In this document: piece after piece, positions 56,619 to 64,000 of the stretch
How positions within the stretch are numbered: the stretch's first letter is position 1
Layout: each line of letters opens with the position of its first letter
Assembly (NCBI RefSeq): GCF_030813435.1
Contig: NZ_JAUSUG010000012.1
Span: forward strand, 62,001 to 126,000
From: Evansella vedderi
Lineage (GTDB): Bacteria; Bacillota; Bacilli; Bacillales; Salisediminibacteriaceae
DNA: 64,000 nt
Reading direction: 5' to 3'
The notes under the pieces: model-generated
Told to the model about the DNA's origin: nothing
Seen by the model: only the letters and a program-made list of their open reading frames with translations
Databases searched by the model: none
Translations under genes and position numbers: made by a program

Positions 56619-56672
56619 GAGTGGCCGCCTTTCGCTACTCTAAGCTTTTTTAAAAAGTTTCCGAAAACAGCC
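56619..56672. mobile_element. MITE-like repeat, family A, truncated end
   Basis: One end of a family-A element: TGGCCGCCTTTCGCTACTC then TTTTTTAAAAAGTTTCCG and AAAACAGCC, mirroring the terminal GGCTGTTTTC. It is directly followed by MITE C copy 2. Confidence 0.5.
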
Positions 56673-56773
56673 TTCTTTTATTAAGGTCTGTTAAACTTTG
56701 ATGTTGAGTTTCGCTTCAGATACTCGCTTTTCGCGGCCACAGAAAAAGTCATATATTTTTCGCTGAGAAAATA

Positions 56774-56857
56774 GCAATCGCTCCGCGCGTTGCGCGCCTG
56801 CTATGAAAAAACCACTCATAGCAGGCTTTAAAAACTTGCAACGGCTTCGTTGATTGC
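56774..56857 (+). repeat. Hairpin-cassette module, copy 2 (inside MITE C2)
   Basis: Direct repeat GCAATCGCTCCGCGCGTTGC (56774-56793), 2 nt, a 31-bp hairpin (56796-56826), 11 nt, then GCAACGGCTTCGTTGATTGC (56838-56857). Nearly the same sequence as copy 1 but in opposite orientation relative to the MITE ends. Confidence 0.85.
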
Positions 56858-56917
56858 TTCGAGGCCACTGAAAAAGGGAAAAAACGGAGGCCACTGAAAA
56901 AGTCAATATAAACAGTG

Positions 56918-57046
56918 GCAATGGCTCCGCGCGTTGCGAGCCTGATATGAGAAACCCACTCATATCAGGCTTCGAAACATTGCAACGGCTCCGCTCATTG
57001 CTTCAAGCCCACTGAAAAAGATAAAAAGCGATCTTTTTCAGTGGGC
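56918..57046 (+). repeat. Hairpin-cassette module, copy 3 (inside MITE C2)
   Basis: Direct repeat GCAATGGCTCCGCGCGTTGC (56918-56937), 2 nt, a 31-bp hairpin (56940-56970; stem GCCTGATATGAG, loop AAACCCA), 11 nt, GCAACGGCTCCGCTCATTGC (56982-57001), then a 16-bp stem hairpin (57007-57046, 8-nt loop). Base 6 of the stem differs from copy 1, with the matching change on the other side. Confidence 0.85.
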
Positions 57047-57158
57047 TCAAAAAACGCCCTTTTTCAGTGGCCTCTTGCTTTTCCCGCAGGAGTCTCGTAT
57101 CTTCCTCTCAAATCAACAGTGTTAAAAAAATCAACACTATCCTTTAATAGAGCTTTTA

Positions 57159-58496
57159 TTAAAGAAGTAAATAGGCTAATGGTGCACCGATTAAGATGGA
57201 TAGTACAACCCTTTCAAACCATATGACAATAAGTTTAGGAATGCTTACTGGAATCTCAGTTGAAAGAATACATGGGATTACAGCAGAGAAAAACAAGACG
57301 GATGATACGCAAATAATACCAACAACAAATCTAGTAACTAAAGGGGCATCTGCTGCTAGAACTGCTGGTAAAAACATTTCTACAATGGATATAGCAGCGG
57401 CTTTCCCTGCTAATAAAGGCTCAGGCAACTGTACAAGTGCCGTGAATGGATAAAATAAGTAACCTAAAATATCAAACAATGGTGTATATTCAGATAATAC
57501 AAGACCAATTAAACCTACAGACATGATGGAAGGTAAAATGGCCATTGTCATAATAAAACCATCTTTCAAATTTACTTTTATACTAGTAAATAAGCTAGGG
57601 GCAGATTGTGCACGCTCCAAACCCTTTTCCCAAGCAGCTTTAAAGCGATTTCCCGTTACTTCCTCTTCTACAGGCTCTTGACCTTCGTAATATTCCTCAC
57701 TAACTTTATTTAATGGCCAAATTCGAACAGTAATTGCCGTCACAAGGAAAGTAACAAACAATGTGGTCCAGAAATACGTATTCCACATTTCCATTAATCC
57801 TAATGTATTCGCTACAACGATCATAAAGGTAGCAGAAACTGTAGAGAAACCCGTTGCAATAATCGTAGCTTCTTTTACTGAATACTTCCCTTCTTTAAAA
57901 ACTCGATTTGTTATTAAAAGTCCAATAGAATAACTTCCCACAAAGGAAGCTACTGCATCAATGGCAGATCGTCCAGGAGTTTTCCAAACGGGTCTCATAA
58001 TTGGCTGCATGAGAACTCCAATAAATTCAAGAAGTCCATAGCTTACTAGTAAGGCTAGAAAAACGGCACCAATAGGAACAAGTAATCCGACTGGTGTGAC
58101 TAATGAATTAAGTAAGAATGGCCCCATACTTGGATCGAATAACCAAGCCGGCCCAAATCCAAACACAAGCATAATCGTTACGATTAAACCAAGAACCTTT
58201 AATCCAGACAAAGTCATGTTCACTTTGTCTTTATTCCATGTTTTTGCAACGAATGGATAGGCTGCACCAAGAGCAATCACCCCTAGGGCATAATAAGGCA
58301 ATACAGATGGGAGTCCATTCCGAATAGCTGTAACGATATGGTCTAATGTAATAGAGCTTCGTTCATTATACGTTATAGGAATGAAAAACATAAAGATACC
58401 AATAGCACTGAACAAGAAGAACCGGAACATAGCAAGATTATAATTTGGCTTCTTCACAACAACTTCTTGATTGTTTACTTGACTAACCTTTTCCAT
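57159..58496 (-). CDS. YjiH-family membrane protein (Gate/nucleoside-recognition fold)
   Basis: 445 residues with ten or more hydrophobic segments and the Gate-domain patterns GRSAIDAVASFVGSYSIGLL and ILPSIMSVGLIGLVLSEYTPLF. YjiH relatives occur in histidine-utilisation clusters of Bacillaceae, so it may import histidine or a related compound; that is inference from context. GGGG lies 8 nt before the ATG. The stop codon lies inside the target duplication of MITE C2; the reading frame itself is intact. Confidence 0.85.
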   Translation of the reverse strand: MEKVSQVNNQEVVVKKPNYNLAMFRFFLFSAIGIFMFFIPITYNERSSITLDHIVTAIRNGLPSVLPYYALGVIALGAAYPFVAKTWNKDKVNMTLSGLKVLGLIVTIMLVFGFGPAWLFDPSMGPFLLNSLVTPVGLLVPIGAVFLALLVSYGLLEFIGVLMQPIMRPVWKTPGRSAIDAVASFVGSYSIGLLITNRVFKEGKYSVKEATIIATGFSTVSATFMIVVANTLGLMEMWNTYFWTTLFVTFLVTAITVRIWPLNKVSEEYYEGQEPVEEEVTGNRFKAAWEKGLERAQSAPSLFTSIKVNLKDGFIMTMAILPSIMSVGLIGLVLSEYTPLFDILGYLFYPFTALVQLPEPLLAGKAAAISIVEMFLPAVLAADAPLVTRFVVGIICVSSVLFFSAVIPCILSTEIPVSIPKLIVIWFERVVLSILIGAPLAYLLL

Positions 58497-58632
58497 ATTA
58501 AATCATCCCCTTCATTAGATTTAAGATTTACAAATATAAGATCCTCCTTTCTATTTTTTTCTAATTTTCTGATAAATAATTATATAATGAGAGAGATAAC
58601 TATCATAATTAGCTATCTCTTCCTAAATCCTA

Positions 58633-59955
58633 TTACACCTTCCCCTCCCATTTCTCAAATAAACGGTCCACTTTGTCTATGATTGTTTTCTCATTTACTG
58701 TTTGTAATTCTCCATCTTTCACTATTGTTTTCCCATCCACTATTACATCTTTTATAGCGGTTGGCTGTAAAGAATAAACAACATTAGCAAACAACTCTTT
58801 CTTCGGGGAAAGGGAAAGGTCATCTAATTTCAAGGAAACAAAATCCCCTTTCAACCCCTCTCTTATTTCTCCTGCTTTTAATTGTAATAATTCAGCCCCC
58901 ATTTTTGTCCCCATATCAAACACTTGTTTTGCATGAATACAAGTACCATCTAAGGTTGCGACTTTTTGCAATAAGGAACACATCCTCATTTCTTCTAAAA
59001 CGCTGATTCGGTTATTACTGCATGCCCCATCGGAACCTAACGAGATTCTTACTCCCGATTTATACAAATCAGGAATTCTAGTAATTCCATCAGATAAGAA
59101 CATATTACTGGATGGGCAGTAGGCTAATCCTGCTTTTTTATCTCCTAGTAAGCGGATTTCTGATTCCTCAAGCCAAACTAAATGGATAGCGATCATGCTT
59201 TCATCAACGACTCCTAAGGAATCCAAATAATGCACAGGTCTTAATCCGTATTTTTCTAACGTCTCCTCCACCTCAAATTGCTCTTCTGCTACATGAATAT
59301 GGAATGGCGTATTCAATACCTTCGCTAGACGATGCCCAGCCTTTATCATTTCAGGTGATGCAGCATGTGGACTATGGGGAGCAGGTTGAACGGAAACCAT
59401 CGGATCTCCTTGGTATTTAACGGCTAGTTGACGAGTTCTCGCTACTGCCTCCTCCACTGTTTCGCGGTAGCTAATTGGAGCCCCGTCCCAATCATACATC
59501 GTCCTTGCAAAAACGAGTCGAATCCCTAAATCCTTAGCTGCTTGAATGACCGCTTCATCCGTTGAAGTTCCGTTATTATGGACGTAGAAAAAGTCACTCA
59601 CTGATGTGGCACCATACTTAAGCATTTCCCCAAAGGCAAATAATGCCCCTGTATAAATCGCCTCTTCATCGAATAATGGTGTATATTTGTAAAGGGCTTC
59701 ATCTCGCCATTCTAAAAAAGGCCGATCCACTGCAATGCCCCTTAGTAAACTTTGAAAGGAATGATTGTGAGCATTAATCGTTCCAGGAATGATTGCTTTG
59801 CCAGACCAATCTACTTCCTCCACTCCATTGTATCTTTCTTGCAGTTTTCGTTTTGGGCCAACGTCCTTAATAACACCTTCTTCCACAAAAACAGCATAGT
59901 TTTTTTGAAAACGATCATTTGTATAAACAAAATCAGCCACAAATAACTGTTTCAT
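58633..59955 (-). CDS. Amidohydrolase of the hut cluster
   Basis: 440 residues of the TrzA/HutF-like amidohydrolase group. Metal ligands in IIPGTINAHNHSFQSLLRG, HIHVAEEQFEVEE and LGSDGACSNNR, with MVSVQPAPHSPHAASPEM in between. In a hut cluster it could be a formimidoyl-glutamate deiminase (HutF), or another deaminase; the sequence alone does not decide. The ATG has AAAGGAG 8 nt upstream. A hairpin-rich 135-base gap separates it from the yjiH-like gene downstream. Confidence 0.75.
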   Translation of the reverse strand: MKQLFVADFVYTNDRFQKNYAVFVEEGVIKDVGPKRKLQERYNGVEEVDWSGKAIIPGTINAHNHSFQSLLRGIAVDRPFLEWRDEALYKYTPLFDEEAIYTGALFAFGEMLKYGATSVSDFFYVHNNGTSTDEAVIQAAKDLGIRLVFARTMYDWDGAPISYRETVEEAVARTRQLAVKYQGDPMVSVQPAPHSPHAASPEMIKAGHRLAKVLNTPFHIHVAEEQFEVEETLEKYGLRPVHYLDSLGVVDESMIAIHLVWLEESEIRLLGDKKAGLAYCPSSNMFLSDGITRIPDLYKSGVRISLGSDGACSNNRISVLEEMRMCSLLQKVATLDGTCIHAKQVFDMGTKMGAELLQLKAGEIREGLKGDFVSLKLDDLSLSPKKELFANVVYSLQPTAIKDVIVDGKTIVKDGELQTVNEKTIIDKVDRLFEKWEGKV

Positions 59956-60060
59956 CGATGACACTCCTTTCATTCTACAGTTGTTCATCCAAAGCTAATA
60001 TGGTATGCAGTATTACATTCGCTACCTTTTCTATTAGCTTTCTTGTAGTCTAGTCCCGTA

Positions 60061-60103
60061 TTGAAACGCGAACTCTTCCTATTCCTCTGTTTTCGCGTTT
60101 CAA
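60061..60103. promoter_or_regulatory. Perfect 12-bp inverted repeat between hutI and amidohydrolase
   Basis: TTGAAACGCGAA (60061-60072) and its complement TTCGCGTTTCAA (60092-60103) enclose 19 nt. No T-run follows on the minus strand. It may be an operator or a transcript hairpin in the 209-base intergenic region. Confidence 0.55.
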
Positions 60104-60164
60104 CAAATACCATGTTCAACATTAATATTTCTACCACAATAATTACATCCTGCATCTAGCATCT

Positions 60165-61454
60165 CTAACGAACAATCCGCCCAGACTCCACGACAACCTT
60201 CCCATCCTTAATCACGGATCCTATTAAATTCACACCATAATGATACTGAATATAGGAATAATTCGGGGCATCCCAAATAACAAAATCTCCTTTTTTTCCA
60301 ACCTCTATGCTGCCAATTTCATTTCCTCGCTTGATGGCATGGGCGGCATTTATGGTAGCAGCTGTCAGTACCTCTGCTGGTGTCATCCCCATATTTAAAC
60401 AACCTAACTGCATGATCAGAGGTAAAGATTCTGTTGGACTGGAGCCTGGGTTACGATCAGTGGACAAGGCAACTGGAACACCTGCATCAATCATTTTCCT
60501 TCCATTTGCGAACTCAGCCATTAGGAAAAATGCCGTTCCAGGTAACAATACACCTACTACTCCTGCCTCTGCCATTGCTTCCATACCTGCATCTGAAACC
60601 TTTAACAAATGATCCGCAGAAACTGCACCAACCTTTGCCGCAACTTCTGCCCCTTTATATGGCTCAATTTCATCAGCATGGATTTTTGGCAACAAACCAA
60701 ATTTTTTCCCAGCTTCTAGAATCTTCTCCGATTGTTCAGGTGTAAAAACTCCTTTTTCACAAAATACATCGTTAAATTCTGCAAGACCTAGTTCTGCTAC
60801 TTTCGGTATCATTTCTGACACAACTAAATCTACAAATTCATCGGGATTTTCTTTAAAATTCATAGGTATCGCATGGGCACCCATAAAGGTTAAAACAATG
60901 TCAATTGGATGATCATTATTTAATTCCTTCGCTGTATATAACTGCTTCAATTCGTTTTCAAGATCTAATCCATAGCCGCTTTTAGCTTCCATTGCTGTAA
61001 CCCCATGGAGGAGAAACTTATCTAAACGGCCAAAACTCTCTTTATACAAAACCTCTGGACTTGCTTCCCGAGTTGACCTCGTGGTGCTGTGAATGCCCCC
61101 GCCTGCATTCATGATCTCCATGTAGCTTGCACCATTTAAGCGCATATTAAATTCATTTTCACGACTCCCAGCAAAAACTAAGTGAGTATGGGGATCCACT
61201 AAGCCTGGAGTTACTAATCTACCTGTAGCATCCACCACATGAGCTTCTTCTAATTTCTCCCCATACTTCTCAATCAACTCTTCATCGGGACCAACAGCAG
61301 CTATTTTACCGTCTTCCACCCAAACGGAACCTTCTTCGATAATGGACAATTCATTCATTTTTTCCCTTGTTAAGGGAGCATCTGAACTACCCTTTAAAGT
61401 TACTAATTGATTTGCTTTTCGAATGAAAAGGGGTTTGCTATTTTTTCCTACCAC
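60165..61454 (-). CDS. hutI: Imidazolonepropionase
   Basis: 429 residues. Metal and substrate residues in VDPHTHLVFAGSRENEFNMRL-type N-terminal block (given in part: DPHTHLVFAGSRE), MEAKSGYGLD, IHADEIEPYKGAE and STDRNPGSSPTESL. Third step of histidine breakdown, yielding formimino-glutamate. I choose GTG at 61454: GGAGG lies 8 nt before it, whereas the upstream ATG itself overlaps that site. Second gene after hutU, 71 bases away. Confidence 0.95.
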   Translation of the reverse strand: MVGKNSKPLFIRKANQLVTLKGSSDAPLTREKMNELSIIEEGSVWVEDGKIAAVGPDEELIEKYGEKLEEAHVVDATGRLVTPGLVDPHTHLVFAGSRENEFNMRLNGASYMEIMNAGGGIHSTTRSTREASPEVLYKESFGRLDKFLLHGVTAMEAKSGYGLDLENELKQLYTAKELNNDHPIDIVLTFMGAHAIPMNFKENPDEFVDLVVSEMIPKVAELGLAEFNDVFCEKGVFTPEQSEKILEAGKKFGLLPKIHADEIEPYKGAEVAAKVGAVSADHLLKVSDAGMEAMAEAGVVGVLLPGTAFFLMAEFANGRKMIDAGVPVALSTDRNPGSSPTESLPLIMQLGCLNMGMTPAEVLTAATINAAHAIKRGNEIGSIEVGKKGDFVIWDAPNYSYIQYHYGVNLIGSVIKDGKVVVESGRIVR

Positions 61455-61525
61455 GTAATTCGCCTCCATTTTCTATCGTCAGCTTTCCATAATATTAAAT
61501 AAACTCTATTAAACGGTATAACCAA

Positions 61526-63193
61526 TTACTCTTCCTTTTGGAGCATTGGCATATGAATCCCTTTTTTACGAGCTGTTTCAATGGCTAAATCATAGCCCGC
61601 ATCGGCATGGCGAACGACACCCATTCCAGGGTCCGTTGTTAACACACGTTCTAAACGTCTTTCCGCCTCATCTGTCCCGTCGGCCACAATGACCATTCCA
61701 GCATGTAAGGAGTAACCCATACCAACCCCTCCCCCATGGTGGACTGAAACCCAGCTTGCTCCACCAACAGAGTTAATTAATGCATTTAAAATTGGCCAAT
61801 CGGCAACTGCATCACTGCCGTCCTTCATGGCTTCTGTTTCACGGTTCGGGGAAGCAACGGACCCTGAATCCAGATGATCCCGCCCAATGACAATCGGTGC
61901 CTTTAACTCTCCTGTACGGACCATATCATTTAAAATTTTCCCAAAGCGGGCCCTTTCCCCGTATCCTAACCAGCAAATTCTAGCAGGTAGTCCTTGAAAG
62001 GAAATTTGCTCTTGAGCCATTTTAATCCAACGGCAAAGACCTTCGTTATCCTTAAACTCCCGTAAGATGGCTTTATCTGTTTTATAAATATCTTCCGGGT
62101 CACCAGATAAGGCTACCCAACGGAATGGACCTTTTCCTTCACAAAATTGAGGGCGAATATAAGCAGGAACAAACCCAGGAAAATCAAAGGCACTAGAAAC
62201 CCCCATATCCTTTGCTACTTGACGAATGTTGTTCCCGTAATCAAAGGTGACAGCACCTGATTTCTGCATTTCCAGCATGGCCTTCACATGTACTGCAATA
62301 CTCTCCTTTGCCAATTGGGTTAATTTTTCCGGTTCCCTATTTCTCATTTCCTTTGCTTCTTGCAGCGACATACCTGCTGGAATATATCCGTTAAGTGGAT
62401 CATGTGCAGATGTTTGATCCGTTAAAATATCTGGTATAAATCCTTTACCAATCATTTTTGGCAGCAATTCAGAAGCATTCCCTAACAGTCCAATTGATAA
62501 CGCTTTCTTTTCTGCTTTTGAATTTAAAGCGAGTTTGATAGCTTCATCTAAATCGCGAACGTAGACATGACAGTATTTCGTATCAATACGGCGGTGAATT
62601 CTCGTTTCATCCACTTCAATAGCAATAACAACTCCACCATTCATCGTAACAGATAATGGCTGAGCTCCGCCCATCCCACCTAATCCTGCAGTTAATGTAA
62701 TGGTTCCTTCTAGGCTTCCACCAAAATGCTGCCGAGCACATTCAGCAAATGTTTCATACGTTCCTTGGACAATACCTTGACTTGCAATATAAATCCAGCT
62801 TCCCGCTGTCATTTGCCCATACATCATTAACCCTTTTCTGTCTAATTCTTGGAAATGCTCCCAATTAGCCCATGCTGGAACTAAATTTGAATTGGCAATT
62901 AATACCCTTGGGGCATCTGTGTGGGTTCGAAACACGGCAACAGGTTTCCCAGATTGTACTAACAGGGTTTCATCATTATTTAAATTTTTCAACGTTTCTA
63001 CAATTCTTTCAAAGCTTTCTTTATTCCGGGCAGCTTTACCAATTCCCCCATAAACAACGAGTTGTTCCGGATGCTCCGCTACCTCAGCGTCTAAATTATT
63101 TAATAGCATCCTTAAAGCTGCTTCTTGTACCCAACCCTGTGTATTTAATTCTCTACCGGTTGGCGCTTTAATGTTCTTAAGATCTAAAAGCAT
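61526..63193 (-). CDS. hutU: Urocanate hydratase
   Basis: 555 residues, the usual length. Tight NAD+ binding region [20 protein letters not shown], the active-site block [19 protein letters not shown] with its catalytic cysteine, and [18 protein letters not shown]. Second step of histidine breakdown. AAAGGGGAGGG precedes the ATG. hutH and hutG are not in the window. Confidence 0.97.
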   Translation of the reverse strand: MLLDLKNIKAPTGRELNTQGWVQEAALRMLLNNLDAEVAEHPEQLVVYGGIGKAARNKESFERIVETLKNLNNDETLLVQSGKPVAVFRTHTDAPRVLIANSNLVPAWANWEHFQELDRKGLMMYGQMTAGSWIYIASQGIVQGTYETFAECARQHFGGSLEGTITLTAGLGGMGGAQPLSVTMNGGVVIAIEVDETRIHRRIDTKYCHVYVRDLDEAIKLALNSKAEKKALSIGLLGNASELLPKMIGKGFIPDILTDQTSAHDPLNGYIPAGMSLQEAKEMRNREPEKLTQLAKESIAVHVKAMLEMQKSGAVTFDYGNNIRQVAKDMGVSSAFDFPGFVPAYIRPQFCEGKGPFRWVALSGDPEDIYKTDKAILREFKDNEGLCRWIKMAQEQISFQGLPARICWLGYGERARFGKILNDMVRTGELKAPIVIGRDHLDSGSVASPNRETEAMKDGSDAVADWPILNALINSVGGASWVSVHHGGGVGMGYSLHAGMVIVADGTDEAERRLERVLTTDPGMGVVRHADAGYDLAIETARKKGIHMPMLQKEE

Positions 63194-63357
63194 AAAAAAT
63201 CCCTCCCCTTTAGTCTACAATTACATTGTAATAACCAAGGAATGGGATTTATAGATTACAGAATATTTAAAAATAGGATTTATATAAGATTAAATGCATA
63301 ATAAACCCAACATAACTGGATTTATTTTATATTTTCCAGCTTATATTTAACGAAATA

Positions 63358-64000
63358 TTAAATAATTCCTGTTTTTTGGCGACGATAAACTCTTGGAGTA
63401 ACCCCTTCCATCTCTTTGAATAATCTGCTGAAGTAATTGGCATCCTTATAACCAATTTGATGAGCGATTTCCTGAATCGTCATGCTAGATTCGAGCAATA
63501 ATTTTTTAGAATGTTTCATTCGATACTCATTCAACACTTGACGAAACGTTTTCCCCTTTTTTCTTGATAAAATTGTACTAAAATAGCCAGCGCTACGGTC
63601 AACTGCATGAGCAACATCTTCTAAGGAAATATCGTGTCTGCGAAAATTATTTTCAATGTATTGTAATCCCCTTTCTACCACATCAAAAACATGTTTGCTT
63701 TGCTGCTCTTCGGCATAATCCACCAATTCAATGGCGAATAACAATACTTCTTGGACGATACTGAATAACACGGGTTCATAGATTATCGTTTGAAAAACAT
63801 CGTGATATTTCCTTTCTACTTCCTCCTCTTTATGAAGCTTGTACGTATACATAAACCTCCGCAACTGTGCTAGAATGCTGGTTAGTTTAATCCTCATTAA
63901 ATCAGGATTTGGGTAACCCTTTGGAAATTGTGTAAATGTGTGATAAAGCCATTTTTTAATACTCTCTTTATCCCTTTCTTCCATCTTTGATACCCATAAT
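63358..64000 (-). CDS. AraC-family transcriptional regulator (5' end outside window)
   Basis: At least 208 residues. The C-terminal AraC domain has two helix-turn-helix motifs: SLEDVAHAVDRSAGYFSTIL and IQEIAHQIGYKDANYFSRLF, ending in GVTPRVYRRQ. The part before it is helical and resembles the middle region of YesN-type response regulators. The reading frame is open up to the window end, so the N-terminal sensor or receiver domain is cut off. Same strand as hutU, 164 bases upstream of it, so hut control is plausible. Confidence 0.8.
   Translation of the reverse strand, partial: LWVSKMEERDKESIKKWLYHTFTQFPKGYPNPDLMRIKLTSILAQLRRFMYTYKLHKEEEVERKYHDVFQTIIYEPVLFSIVQEVLLFAIELVDYAEEQQSKHVFDVVERGLQYIENNFRRHDISLEDVAHAVDRSAGYFSTILSRKKGKTFRQVLNEYRMKHSKKLLLESSMTIQEIAHQIGYKDANYFSRLFKEMEGVTPRVYRRQKTGII

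Larger units (their letters stand above)
56685..57153. mobile_element. MITE-like element, family C, copy 2 (469 bp)
   Basis: Termini GGTCTGTTAAACTTTGATGT on the left and, inward from the right, GCTCTATTAAAGG with a TGTTGA inner end. It is flanked by perfect 9-bp direct repeats TTTTATTAA (56676-56684 and 57154-57162), a clear target-site duplication. It carries two hairpin modules (56774-56857 and 56918-57046) in place of most of the family-A core. There is no transposase. The right duplication contains the stop codon of the yjiH-like gene. Confidence 0.85.

Noticed and set aside
56691-56963. 90-codon ORF with internally repeated peptide in MITE C2
   Set aside because: It is a translation of the hairpin modules (repeated SGFLISGSQRAEPL-like peptide) and has no ribosome site.
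58591-58622. Hairpin AGAGATAGCT/AGTTATCTCT before the yjiH-like gene
   Set aside because: A stem of about 10 bp with one mismatch and no T-run; it may be a weak terminator of the amidohydrolase gene but evidence is thin.

Overview
The window reads as a low-GC, endospore-forming member of the Bacillaceae, probably a salt- or alkali-adapted relative of Bacillus. It carries spore germination (gerABC-type) and coat (cotJABC, cotD) genes, a B. subtilis-like yprA-yprB-cotD-ypsA-gpsB-rnpB-ypsC block, a type-B RNase P RNA, a glycine-betaine ABC importer and surface proteins with SLH domains.

Layout: 0-5.9 kb holds an FAH-fold hydrolase, a YkoP-like protein, a small FbpB-type protein, the divergent gdhA/gltC pair and a XerS-type recombinase followed at once by a dif-like 11-6-11 palindrome. 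5.9-11 kb holds the germination operon gerA-gerB-gerC and the cotJABC coat operon. 11-19 kb holds parE-parC (topoisomerase IV), a CoA-binding protein, a universal stress protein and an M32 carboxypeptidase. 19.4-28.2 kb holds an IscA-like protein, moaA and a nine-gene Tad/Flp pilus operon. 28.3-33.1 kb holds a rightward surface cassette: DUF192 protein, lipoprotein, GH18-SLH and a lipidated subtilase-SLH. 33.1-45.3 kb holds opuA, ypsC, rnpB, an RNase H-like gene, gpsB, ypsA, cotD, a ferredoxin and mrfB-mrfA. 45.4-56.6 kb holds an M20 dipeptidase, a stand-alone DUF255 thioredoxin domain, two orphan histidine kinases, a lysine-riboswitch-controlled NhaC-family transporter, a VOC protein, CapA, a polysaccharide deacetylase and a small unknown protein. 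57-64 kb is a histidine-utilisation cluster (YjiH membrane protein, amidohydrolase, hutI, hutU) with an AraC-type regulator cut by the window end.

From 5.9 kb rightward most genes lie on the minus strand. Together with the dif-like site beside a Xer recombinase and nearby parE-parC, this suggests that the window starts near the replication terminus and runs along one replichore.

The intergenic DNA carries two kinds of non-coding repeat. One is a set of MITE-like elements with terminal inverted repeats; two of them have 8-9 bp target duplications, and one element sits in the leader between a lysine riboswitch and its gene. The other is a very regular module, a 20-bp direct repeat, a 31-bp hairpin (12-7-12) and a second 20-bp direct repeat, found five times with covarying stems. 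I consider this module the most interesting unexplained structure here, followed by the XerS/dif-like pair.
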